DNA of 64,000 bases from Duganella levis (lineage in GTDB: Bacteria > Pseudomonadota > Gammaproteobacteria > Burkholderiales > Burkholderiaceae_D): NCBI RefSeq assembly GCF_009857605.1, contig NZ_WWCT01000024.1, positions 60,156 through 124,155 of the forward strand, given 5' to 3'. The notes beneath the pieces are model-generated. The model searched no databases and was not told where the DNA came from. It saw only the letters and a program-made list of their open reading frames with translations. Below are positions 9,004-16,640 of the stretch, in pieces (positions within the stretch are counted from its first letter, which is position 1; every line of letters starts with the position of its first letter). Position numbers and translations under genes: made by a program.

Positions 9004-10494
9004 TCACTGCTTGAGTTTGAATTTTTCCTTGATCTTCTGCTCAAGATTATTTTGCTGCTGTTGCTGCCGGGCGAGTTGCTGGGCTGCGTCCTGCTGGCGC
9101 TGGGCGTCGGTCTTTCCCCGGTCTGCGCAGGCAGCGCGGAAGCGGGCGTCCGTGGTGCATTTCGCCAGCATCGCTAGTTGCGAGATACTGTCGCCATTAC
9201 GGAAATAAAAGCCTACCATGTCCGGCCAGGTACGCGGTGCCTCGCCAAAATGGGCGTATTGCTCTTGCAGGAATTCCTTGGCAAAGCCAACCTGTTCCGG
9301 CGGGACCAGTGCTGCAGCCTGGTACTGTGCCGACCAGGCGCGCTCTGGCCAGGTACGGTTGCGCAGCAGGACGGCACGCTGCTGATCCATGCCTGCCCCA
9401 GCCTGCCGCATGGCGTCCTGCAGCATCATTACCATGGAGGCATCGCCCGCGGTGGCGCCTGAAGCTGCTTTTTCAGCCAGCTTGACCGCGTCGGCGTGGC
9501 GGCCTGCCGCCTGCAATTTGCCGATGTCCGCCAGCATGGCATAGTGGGCCAGAACTTCCGCCGTCTCTTTGTCCTTGAGCACCGCCTGCCATGATGCCTT
9601 GCGGGCTGCAGGTCGCGGGCGTGGCATCAGTGGCAACATCTTGGCTGTCAACACTTCTTCCCGTTCGCGCGCCGAGGCATGGGTTTTGCGCTGGGCCTCC
9701 GGCGTCGCCGCCACCGCCGGTGCCGACGCTGGCGCGCCTGCGGCAAATGGCTGGCTGTCCAGCTGGCGCTGCTCGACGGCCGCCAGGCGTTCGAGGAAAG
9801 TCTTGAAGCCCACCGGATACGAATAGCGCTCACGCAAGGTCAGCGTGGCGGCAAACATGTCGGCCTGTTCTTCCACTTCACGCTGCCAGACCGGCAGCAG
9901 CGACTCGTGCATCACACCATCCACCAGCGAGACGCTGTCAAATGCACTCCAGCCGGCACTGGCGCCCGGCAGTTTTTTGCCGAAGATGCCGAGCAGCGCT
10001 GCCTTGACGCCGAACGCGGCATTTGCGGCTACCTGGTGCGCCTCATAGGCGGCCTGGTGGTTAAGGTAAACGTGGGCAAATTCATGCGCCATCACACCAT
10101 AAATTTCATCTTCCGACTCGACCGAGCGGATCAGTCCCATATGCAAATAGATGTTGCCAGATGCCGAAGCATGGGCGTTCAGCGTGGTGTCGGACGAGAT
10201 GTACACGGCGCCGGGCCAGTCGGCTACCCCGGCGGCGGTCTTAATGTTCGCGTACAGCTGGTTGAGGTATTTGCTCAGGACCGGCGCCGACACCAGGCCG
10301 TTGCCGGCCGTACGGTTGTCGTTCAGATCGACCGCCAGATCGGACCACTGGTGCGGCGGTACCGGCGGCAGCTCGCCAATCGCGTTCACGGGCGGGATCG
10401 GCGGCTCGTCCTTATCTGCGGCGCGCGCCATGCCTGCGCTGGCCAGCAACGCCGCCGTCAGGACGGCGAATAGCGTTCGCCAGCGCCGTTTCAT
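9004..10494 (-). CDS. Exported M48-family zinc metalloprotease
   Basis: Periplasmic or surface peptidase of the M48 (Ste24/BepA/LoiP-like) family. The chosen ATG at 10494 overlaps the upstream stop by 4 bases (ATGA) and gives 496 residues with a signal peptide ending near GMARA. The zinc motif HEFAH is at 137-141 and the third ligand is in EEQADMFAA. The C-terminal half is helical, repeat-like and Ala/Gln-rich, ending in a Gln-rich coiled-coil-like tail. A longer frame to 10683 would lack a signal peptide at its start. It is third in a minus-strand trio with a CHASE2 protein and a small exported protein. Its substrate is unknown. Confidence 0.85.
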   Translation of the reverse strand: MKRRWRTLFAVLTAALLASAGMARAADKDEPPIPPVNAIGELPPVPPHQWSDLAVDLNDNRTAGNGLVSAPVLSKYLNQLYANIKTAAGVADWPGAVYISSDTTLNAHASASGNIYLHMGLIRSVESEDEIYGVMAHEFAHVYLNHQAAYEAHQVAANAAFGVKAALLGIFGKKLPGASAGWSAFDSVSLVDGVMHESLLPVWQREVEEQADMFAATLTLRERYSYPVGFKTFLERLAAVEQRQLDSQPFAAGAPASAPAVAATPEAQRKTHASAREREEVLTAKMLPLMPRPRPAARKASWQAVLKDKETAEVLAHYAMLADIGKLQAAGRHADAVKLAEKAASGATAGDASMVMMLQDAMRQAGAGMDQQRAVLLRNRTWPERAWSAQYQAAALVPPEQVGFAKEFLQEQYAHFGEAPRTWPDMVGFYFRNGDSISQLAMLAKCTTDARFRAACADRGKTDAQRQQDAAQQLARQQQQQNNLEQKIKEKFKLKQ

Positions 10495-10856
10495 TTGCAC
10501 TGGCTGGCTGATACGCCGGGCACGCCGGCTACGATGTCGGCCGCCTTGGCGGTTGCCAGCGCTTTCGGCGGGCATTCCGATTTGACGGTGCGGGCCACAT
10601 TCACCTGCATGGAATCCACCCACACATCCTTGCCGCCGACGGCGACTTTGAAAAAGGAGTTTTTCTCTTCCTTGATGGACCACGGCAGGCCGCTGACTTC
10701 CATCTTGCGCCCCGGTTTGCTGTCGTCGGGAGCGTCGAACAGCTCGATCTGCTTGCCCTTGACGCCGGTGATCTGTTCAGCGGCATGCGCGACCGGCAAC
10801 GCCAGCGCAAACAGGGTGGTCAGTGCGATCAGCCGCGCGTTTTTAAGAATGCTCAT
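10491..10856 (-). CDS. Small exported protein, SH3-like, unknown function
   Basis: From the ATG at 10856 (Shine-Dalgarno AGGAAA upstream) the product has 121 residues: a signal peptide ending near PVAHA, then a short beta-rich segment (EQITGVKGKQIELFDAPDD, FFKVAVGGKDVWVDSMQV) that reads like a bacterial SH3 domain, and a C-terminal segment with two cysteines that could form a disulfide. It overlaps the end of the CHASE2 gene by 14 bp and the start of the M48 gene by 4 bp, so translation of all three is very likely coupled. I do not recognise a named family. Confidence 0.7.
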   Translation of the reverse strand: MSILKNARLIALTTLFALALPVAHAAEQITGVKGKQIELFDAPDDSKPGRKMEVSGLPWSIKEEKNSFFKVAVGGKDVWVDSMQVNVARTVKSECPPKALATAKAADIVAGVPGVSASQCK

Positions 10857-12261
10857 TTGCATTTCCTTTCTTCGGGAAGAGATACTTACTGAGTTTTTCA
10901 TTGAATTCAAACCATTCGGCAAGCAGCGTTAATACAATCACGTTGATGATGGACAAGAAGCCCAGGCCCAGCCAGTACTGGCCAATCCACAGCATCAGCG
11001 CGCCCACCGCCAGCGATAGCAGCAGCCGCCCCGCGCACCACAGCAGATACAGTCCGGCGCCGGCCCAATCACGGCCGGAGACTTCGTCGCGCTTGAAACG
11101 ATGCTGCAGTTTGTGCATGAGCTGTTTGGGCACCAGCGTCACAAACAGCATGGCAACCAACAGGAACAGCAGCAGCTTGGGACTGCCCAGCGACAGGTGC
11201 ATGGCGCGCGCATAGTCGTCACCAAACGTCATCAGATTATCGAGTGCCATCGCATGCAGATAGACACCGGGAATGCGGCCATGCAGGGGTGTCAGGATCA
11301 GGTCGCTGGTATCGGACAGCGCAGTGCCGATTAGCAGAACTTTGCCTTGAATCAGCTGACGTAACTGGGCATCCTGTTCCGCCGTCGTTTCGGTCAACTG
11401 GCCGGCCCGGATGGTTTCGTGGAATACGCACAGCGGTTTGGGCCCGTCCGCATATATGCTGTTGCGTAAGCCCGGCGGCGCCAGCTCGGCCAGCAGGCCA
11501 TGGGTGTCACGGCAATAGGATTCGTCGGCCGCGGCTCCCGGCGCACTGCTGAGCCATGCCACGCCATGCGCGGCAGGCTGGCTTCCCCAGGTCAGCGCCA
11601 GCGGGTGGTGCTCAACCTCGACCATGCGGCCCGTGGTTTCATACAGCGCCAGGGCGGCGCTCTTGATGCCCGGTGCGTGGTCGTCATGGCTGGCGTGCCC
11701 CTGGCCTTGCCCCGGCAGCGCCAGGGTGTAATTCCAGGCCAGACGGTCGATATCGTCCGGGGTGTACTTGACGGCGACTTTCTCGAAGCATTTGCCTGCC
11801 AACTGCTCCAGCTCGGGACGCAGGGCGTATTCGTCTTGGCGGTTGCGGTTGGCTGCCAGGAATACCTTGGTGCCTTGGTCGTGCAGCGCGCAAATCTGGC
11901 GCAGTAGCGACGGCAGGCTATCGTCGTCGCGTTCGGCACTGTAATAGATATCGACAAAAACAGCTTTAGGATGGTACTGGCCCACTGCGCGCAGCAGCCG
12001 AGCCGAGTAACTGTAACGCGCCGGCCATTCTTGGCCGGCGGCGGCGATGGCGGCGTCGTCGATGAGCAGCACCCGGATGTCGTCCCGTTTTCCCTCGCCA
12101 TAAGTGCTGCCGGCAATCGGCGCGTAGGCGCGGGCTTGTTGGCGCGTGACGAATTCCTCGCCAAACAGCCACTCTACAAACAAGGTCAGCGCTAGTCCGA
12201 CTGCCAAAGCAATCATGCACTCAACGGCGATACGCTTTAATTCGTCAGAAGATGCTGACAT
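10843..12261 (-). CDS. CHASE2-domain membrane protein without output domain
   Basis: A 472-residue membrane protein with an N-terminal transmembrane helix (about 13-32), a large extracytoplasmic CHASE2 sensor domain (about 35-345; motifs VLLIDDAAI, FVDIYYS, GKVLLIGTALSDTSD, PGVYLHAMALDNL), then three hydrophobic segments (about 360-380, 405-425, 430-450) and a short charged tail. CHASE2 is normally followed by a cyclase, GGDEF or kinase domain; here nothing follows the membrane segments. It is the first gene of the CHASE2/SH3-like/M48 trio with a candidate promoter just upstream. The ligand and signalling partner are unknown. Confidence 0.85.
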   Translation of the reverse strand: MSASSDELKRIAVECMIALAVGLALTLFVEWLFGEEFVTRQQARAYAPIAGSTYGEGKRDDIRVLLIDDAAIAAAGQEWPARYSYSARLLRAVGQYHPKAVFVDIYYSAERDDDSLPSLLRQICALHDQGTKVFLAANRNRQDEYALRPELEQLAGKCFEKVAVKYTPDDIDRLAWNYTLALPGQGQGHASHDDHAPGIKSAALALYETTGRMVEVEHHPLALTWGSQPAAHGVAWLSSAPGAAADESYCRDTHGLLAELAPPGLRNSIYADGPKPLCVFHETIRAGQLTETTAEQDAQLRQLIQGKVLLIGTALSDTSDLILTPLHGRIPGVYLHAMALDNLMTFGDDYARAMHLSLGSPKLLLFLLVAMLFVTLVPKQLMHKLQHRFKRDEVSGRDWAGAGLYLLWCAGRLLLSLAVGALMLWIGQYWLGLGFLSIINVIVLTLLAEWFEFNEKLSKYLFPKKGNANEHS

Positions 12262-12293
12262 GCAACCAACCTTTCACATCGAGATTAGTTGCC

Positions 12294-12322
12294 ATAATGC
12301 CTCATAAAGGCATTTTTGACAA
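12294..12322 (-). promoter_or_regulatory. Candidate promoter with dyad in the spacer, for the CHASE2 trio
   Basis: Reading the minus strand, TTGTCA (12322-12317) and CATTAT (12299-12294) are separated by 17 bp. The spacer and the -10 edge contain a 6-5-6 inverted repeat (plus-strand ATGCCT 12297-12302, AGGCAT 12308-12313), which could be an operator or, alternatively, part of the rapZ 3' end. Confidence 0.4.
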
Positions 12323-12345
12323 TTTCTTCCGAGCAGGTTAGTCCG

Positions 12346-13206
12346 TCATTGTTCGCGGTGGCGCAGGACGACGCGTTCGTTGGCGCTGAAGTAGGCGGCC
12401 AGTTTTTCGGCCATGTAGACCGAGCGGTGCTGGCCGCCGGTGCAGCCCAGCGCCACCGTCAGGTAGCTGCGGTTGTCGGTCTTGAAGGATGGCAGCCACT
12501 TTTCCACGAACGCGCGGATGTCGTTCAGCATTTCGCCGGCGCTCGGCTGGGCGTCGAGGAAGTCGATCACCGGCGCGTCGCGGCCGGTCAGTGGCCGCAG
12601 CGCCAGGTCGTAATAGGGATTCGGCAGCGCGCGCACGTCGAATACGAAATCCGCATCCATCGGCACGCCCAGCTTGAAGGCGAACGATTCGAAGAACAAG
12701 GTCAGCGGCGCATGTTCGGTCAGCACCAGGTCCTTGACCCATGCGCGCAGTTTGTTGGCGCTGAGCTCGGATGTGTCGAGCACATGGCCCAGCTGTTCGA
12801 TGGCCGACAGCCGCTCGCGCTCTTCCATGATGCATTCGATCAGCGTGCGGCGCGCGGTCGGGTTCTGGCCCGGACGCAGTTCGTGCGACAGCGGATGGCT
12901 GCGGCGCGTTTCGGAAAAGCGCGCCACCAGTGAGTGGGTATTGGCGGTCAGGAACATGACCTTGACGTCGTGGCCGTCCTCGCGCAAGCGCTGCACGTCG
13001 CCTGGCAGCGAGGCCAGCGATTCGGCGCTGCGCGCGTCCACCGCCACTGCCAGCGCCTGCAAGCCTTCTTCGGTCAAGGTCTTGACCAGTTGTGACAGCA
13101 GGGCGGGCGGCAGATTGTCGACGCAGTAGTGTCCCGTGTCTTCGAGGACGTTGAGGGCCACGGACTTGCCGGAACCGGAGATACCAGTAATGAGGACGAT
13201 GCGCAT
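12346..13206 (-). CDS. rapZ: RNase adapter protein RapZ (YvcJ family)
   Basis: Nucleotide-binding protein which in enterobacteria binds GlmZ/GlmY small RNAs and recruits RNase E to control GlmS; in betaproteobacteria the partner is unclear. From ATG 13206 the product has 286 residues starting MRIVLITGISGSGKS, with Walker A in GISGSGKS, and the conserved C-terminal RNA-binding region ending GCTGGQHRSVYMAEKLA. It directly follows hprK, the standard Ntr-PTS arrangement. A start 6 codons upstream is possible but lacks the conserved N-terminus. Confidence 0.93.
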   Translation of the reverse strand: MRIVLITGISGSGKSVALNVLEDTGHYCVDNLPPALLSQLVKTLTEEGLQALAVAVDARSAESLASLPGDVQRLREDGHDVKVMFLTANTHSLVARFSETRRSHPLSHELRPGQNPTARRTLIECIMEERERLSAIEQLGHVLDTSELSANKLRAWVKDLVLTEHAPLTLFFESFAFKLGVPMDADFVFDVRALPNPYYDLALRPLTGRDAPVIDFLDAQPSAGEMLNDIRAFVEKWLPSFKTDNRSYLTVALGCTGGQHRSVYMAEKLAAYFSANERVVLRHREQ

Positions 13207-13230
13207 AGTCCCCGATGATACCATCGTGCG

Positions 13231-14166
13231 CTAGTCGCCGCTCATGGCTTGGCGCTGGCGCTCCATGAATTCTTGCAGTGTATCTATACCGCGTAGTTGT
13301 AGGATGGTGTTGCGCACGGCGGCTTCCAGCAGCACCGCGATGTTGCGGCCGGCCGCCACCGGGATCACCACCTTGCGGATCGGCAGGCCCAGCACGTCCT
13401 CGGTCGGGAACTGGAACGGCAGGCGCTCGACTTCCTCGTCGGCGGCGCCACGCCGCACCAGGTGCACGATCAGCTTCAGGCGCATCTTGCGGCGCACCGC
13501 CGTCTCGCCGAAGATGGCCTTGATGTCCAGCAGGCCCAGCCCGCGCACTTCCAGCAGGTTTTGCAGCAGCGCCGGGCAACGGCCCTCGATCATGTTCGGC
13601 GCAATGCGCGAAAATTCGACCGCATCATCGGCCACCAGGCCGTGCGAACGCGAAATCAGCTCCAGGCCCAGCTCGCTCTTGCCGAGGCCGGAATCGCCGG
13701 TGATCAGCACGCCCACGCCCAGCACGTCCATGAACACGCCGTGCATGATGATGCGCTGCGCCAGCTTCTTGGACAGGTAGACCCGCAGGAAGTCGATCAC
13801 CTGCGCCGCCGGCAGCGGTGTCGAGAACAGCGGAATGTTTTTCTCGTCGCAGATGGCGAGAATGTCGGGTGGCGTTTCCAGCCCCTGCGCGATGATCAGC
13901 GCCGGCGGGCCGCCAGCGATCAGCTCGCCGATGACGTGCGCGCGCGTCAGCGATTTCAGCCGCTGGTAGTAGTTGATTTCCTGGTGCCCGAAGACCTGGA
14001 TGCGGCCCGGGTGGATGGTGTTCAAGTGGCCGACCTGGTCGGCGGCCGAGGCGACGTCGCCGGAGATCAGGCGTTCGCCGCCTGGGAAGCCGGCGAACCA
14101 GCCGAGCTGCAAACTTTCGCGATTGTCGTCGTAAAGCCTTTGTATCGTCAGCGGAGTTTGCAGCAT
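13231..14166 (-). CDS. hprK: HPr kinase/phosphorylase
   Basis: Bifunctional enzyme that phosphorylates or dephosphorylates the regulatory serine of HPr/NPr-type phosphocarriers. The 311-residue protein has the N-terminal HprK domain (about 1-130) and the catalytic domain with P-loop GDSGLGKSE and the downstream signature EVRGLGLLDI. It lies between ptsN and rapZ. Proteobacteria with this cluster usually lack sugar-transporting PTS and use it for nitrogen/potassium signalling, which is inference here. Confidence 0.95.
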   Translation of the reverse strand: MLQTPLTIQRLYDDNRESLQLGWFAGFPGGERLISGDVASAADQVGHLNTIHPGRIQVFGHQEINYYQRLKSLTRAHVIGELIAGGPPALIIAQGLETPPDILAICDEKNIPLFSTPLPAAQVIDFLRVYLSKKLAQRIIMHGVFMDVLGVGVLITGDSGLGKSELGLELISRSHGLVADDAVEFSRIAPNMIEGRCPALLQNLLEVRGLGLLDIKAIFGETAVRRKMRLKLIVHLVRRGAADEEVERLPFQFPTEDVLGLPIRKVVIPVAAGRNIAVLLEAAVRNTILQLRGIDTLQEFMERQRQAMSGD

Positions 14167-14221
14167 GGGGCGTCTTTATCGAATAGGTTGAACTGTCCTT
14201 AGTTTAACCTATTGTCCGACG

Positions 14222-14704
14222 TCAGCCAGCGGCTTGCAGGCTAGGCAGCCAGTTGATGATGCGCGAATGGACCGATTTCGGATCGTTGTCGGTGGTCAGC
14301 GCGACGCGGAAGGCGTCGTCCGAGAACATCTCGGCGATTTCGGACAGGATCTCCAGGTGCTGCTGGGTCACGTGATCCGGGATCAGCAGGAAGAACAGCA
14401 GGTTGACGGGCTTGCCATCCGGCGACTCGAACGGAATCGGCTCGGCCAGGCGCACGAAGGCGGCCAGCGGCGACTTCAGGCTCTTCATGCCCTTGATGCG
14501 GCCATGCGGCACGGCGACGCCATGGCCCAGGCCCGTCGAGCCGAGCCGCTCCCGCGCGAACAGATTGTCCGAGACGGTAGAGCGGGCGATGCCGCAATTG
14601 TTTTCAAAGATCAGGCCAGCTTGCTCGAAAGCGCGCTTTTTACTGGAGACTTCCAAATCCAGCAGCACGTTCTCCAGAGAGAGTATTTTGCTCAGGTTAT
14701 TCAT
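14222..14704 (-). CDS. ptsN: PTS IIA-Ntr regulatory protein
   Basis: EIIA-like phosphoacceptor of the nitrogen-related PTS, regulating potassium uptake and stress responses by protein binding. From ATG 14704 the product has 160 residues starting MNNLSKILSLENVLLDLEV, with the phosphorylated histidine in GVAVPHGRI (near residue 67). It is the first gene of the ptsN-hprK-rapZ operon, with a good sigma-70 promoter 45-75 bp upstream. In many betaproteobacteria it follows hpf directly; here it is 7.3 kb away on the other strand. Confidence 0.95.
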   Translation of the reverse strand: MNNLSKILSLENVLLDLEVSSKKRAFEQAGLIFENNCGIARSTVSDNLFARERLGSTGLGHGVAVPHGRIKGMKSLKSPLAAFVRLAEPIPFESPDGKPVNLLFFLLIPDHVTQQHLEILSEIAEMFSDDAFRVALTTDNDPKSVHSRIINWLPSLQAAG

Positions 14705-14750
14705 AGTACGAATGTAATGTTGCACCGCACAAGGGTGGCATGCGAGCGGA

Positions 14751-14779
14751 ATTATAGGCTGGTTTCGGCGTCATGTAAC
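14751..14779 (-). promoter_or_regulatory. Sigma-70-type promoter for ptsN-hprK-rapZ
   Basis: On the minus strand a perfect TATAAT (14756-14751) is preceded, with a 17-bp spacer, by GTTACA (14779-14774; four of six matches to TTGACA). Transcription would start about 40 bases before the ptsN ATG. Confidence 0.65.
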
Positions 14780-15021
14780 ATGAAATCGATTGCGGCGACG
14801 TTGCGTTTGCGCCCGTCGCAGCACCAGCTCTCCGCTGTTAAAAATGCACCCAAGAAATGAATCGCTATTTCTGCTTACAAATCCGGACAAATGCCGGTTT
14901 TTCGCCAGAAGCGGAGGCGTTTTGCCGTTTTTTGTCGTTTTCGCGCCTAGAGCAAACTAAACAGCGTAGCAACAGGCGTTGTAGATCACATCATACGCCT
15001 GATTTCACGCTGCTTGTCTGA
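14780..15021. other. Intergenic stretch between queF and ptsN
   Basis: No gene is visible in the 317 bp between queF and ptsN. Apart from the ptsN promoter, it holds a short CCGG(7-base loop)CCGG hairpin followed by five T (14883-14902, plus sense), too short to call a terminator with confidence. Confidence 0.5.
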
Positions 15022-15855
15022 TTACTGGCGGGCGCCGCGCAGGTTGGGCGGCTTCTGCGCGGTGCTGAAGTTGCTGCGCCATGGATTGATGTCGAGGCCA
15101 CCGCGACGGGTGTAGCGCGCGTACACGGCCAGCTGCTGCGGCTGGCACTGACGCAGGATGTCGACAAAGATGCGCTCGACGCACTGCTCGTGGAATTCGT
15201 TGTGCTCACGGAAGCCGATCAGGTATTTCAGCAAGCTTTCCTGCTCGATCTGCGGGCCGCTGTAGTGGATCTGTACGCTGGCCCAATCCGGCTGGCCGGT
15301 GACCAGGCAGTTCGATTTCAGTAGGTGTGAGACCAGTTTTTCTTCCACCGGTTCTTCGTCCAGCGCGGCCTTCAGCAACTCCGGCGATGGGCTGTAGTTG
15401 TCGACGTCGATGTCGAGGCGGTCCAGCAGCAGGCCGTCCAGTTCGCCCATGGCGATCATGCCGAATTCTTCCGGCTGGGTCAGCGTGACGTGGACGCTGG
15501 CGCCAGCCGCGTCGGACAGGTCTTGCTGCAGCAGCACCTTCAGCGCGGCCACGTTGTCCAGCTTGGTCTGGTTGAACGAGTTCAGGTACAGCTTGAACGA
15601 CTTCGACTCGATGATGTTGGGCGAATCGGATGGGAAAGTGATGCGGGCGATCGCCACCTGCGGCTTGCCGCGCTGGTTCAGCCACGAGATTTCGTAGGCG
15701 TTCCAGATATCGACGCCGAAGAAGGGCATGGTGCCGGACAAGCCCAGCTCGTCACGCTTGCCCTGGCGCGGAATCGGGAACAGCAGCTCCGGCGCGTAGT
15801 CGGTGCGGTAGGCGGAAGTTTTCCCCAGTGGGGACTGGTCGGCGGAATTGGTCAT
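15022..15855 (-). CDS. queF: NADPH-dependent 7-cyano-7-deazaguanine reductase
   Basis: Reduces preQ0 to preQ1 in queuosine tRNA-modification synthesis. The ATG at 15855 gives 277 residues, the length of the two-domain (YqcD/E. coli type) QueF. The QueF motif ESKSFKLYLNSFNQ and the catalytic Cys in SNCLVTGQPDW, with HEQCVERI further on, are all present. The frame is open much further upstream, but that part reads as the shadow of the neighbouring zinc-ribbon gene, so the internal ATG is chosen. No other queuosine gene is in the window. Confidence 0.94.
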   Translation of the reverse strand: MTNSADQSPLGKTSAYRTDYAPELLFPIPRQGKRDELGLSGTMPFFGVDIWNAYEISWLNQRGKPQVAIARITFPSDSPNIIESKSFKLYLNSFNQTKLDNVAALKVLLQQDLSDAAGASVHVTLTQPEEFGMIAMGELDGLLLDRLDIDVDNYSPSPELLKAALDEEPVEEKLVSHLLKSNCLVTGQPDWASVQIHYSGPQIEQESLLKYLIGFREHNEFHEQCVERIFVDILRQCQPQQLAVYARYTRRGGLDINPWRSNFSTAQKPPNLRGARQ

Positions 15856-15914
15856 GGTGCGTGGGATGAAGATGGAGTAAGCCGCATTGTAACGCGCTGT
15901 TGCTACGTGTGCTG

Positions 15915-16565
15915 CTAGGTCTGCCGCTGGCCGCACTCGGTGCAAAACTTGGTGCCCGGTTCCAGCATGGTCGAGCAATGGCTGCACGCCACCTGCTGCG
16001 CGGTCTTGTGGCCGCACTCGGGGCAAAATTTGGCGCCGTGGGTTTCGGTGTGGCACTGCGTGCACACCAGCTGCATTGCCTGTGTGACGGGACGCTGGGC
16101 GCCGCGTGTGCGGCCTTCCACGTTGGCGGCTTCGCGGGCGGCATCGACCTCGCCCTGAGCGCGGGCCTGGGTGATGGCGACGTTGACGTTGGGGGCGCAA
16201 TTGAAGCACAAGCCGTTGGCGGCGTCGAAGCAAGGCGCGCACACGTAGCGGTGGCAATCGCCGCAGCGGTTGAAGTGGGCCTTGCCGTCGGCCACGGCCT
16301 TGGTGAAGGCGTCGTCGCGGGCGCTGTGCCAGCCGGCTTCGGCAACGCCATTGAGCACGCTGCTGGCGCTGCCCAGCAAGCCGCCGAACAGGCCGGCGCC
16401 TTTCTGCATCCAGCCGGACGCCTGGCCGCTACGGTAAGGATCGAAACGGGTGCGCCAGCGGTCGTTGCAGCGCTGGCAGTAAAACTCGAACTGGAAGCCG
16501 GCGTCGACGCCGGAGGAATTGCTGAGATCAGCGTAGTTGCTGGAAAACTGCATTTCGGTCGACAT
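15915..16565 (-). CDS. Zinc-ribbon protein of unknown function
   Basis: A 216-residue cytoplasmic protein with many paired cysteines: FYCQRC near the N-terminus, a central CGDCHRYVCAPC...CFNC knuckle, and a C-terminal double zinc ribbon (CTQC...FCPECG and CSHC...FCTECG). A Gly-rich stretch (GAGLFGGLLGSASS) lies between the first two cysteine groups. About nine CxxC-type half-sites suggest three to four bound zinc ions. It lies between ilvA and queF with no operon-like contact. The double zinc-ribbon part is common in many regulators, so it gives no specific function. Confidence 0.75.
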   Translation of the reverse strand: MSTEMQFSSNYADLSNSSGVDAGFQFEFYCQRCNDRWRTRFDPYRSGQASGWMQKGAGLFGGLLGSASSVLNGVAEAGWHSARDDAFTKAVADGKAHFNRCGDCHRYVCAPCFDAANGLCFNCAPNVNVAITQARAQGEVDAAREAANVEGRTRGAQRPVTQAMQLVCTQCHTETHGAKFCPECGHKTAQQVACSHCSTMLEPGTKFCTECGQRQT

Positions 16566-16640
16566 GGCTCCCCCGCCATAACATAATCAGATGCAATTAT
16601 ATTAAGTTTGCGGAGGAGCTGTCTTCAACCGTGCGCGGCC

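Noticed and set aside
10494..10683. A 63-residue N-terminal extension of the M48 protein
   Set aside because: It is Arg/Gly-rich, overlaps the small exported gene and would put the signal peptide inside; the ATGA-overlap start is better.
14883..14902. A CCGG/CCGG hairpin with five T as terminator
   Set aside because: The stem has only four pairs and no gene ends upstream on the plus strand.
15022..16257. A 411-residue minus-strand frame for QueF
   Set aside because: The first 134 residues are a frame shadow of the zinc-ribbon gene; QueF length and sequence start at 15855.
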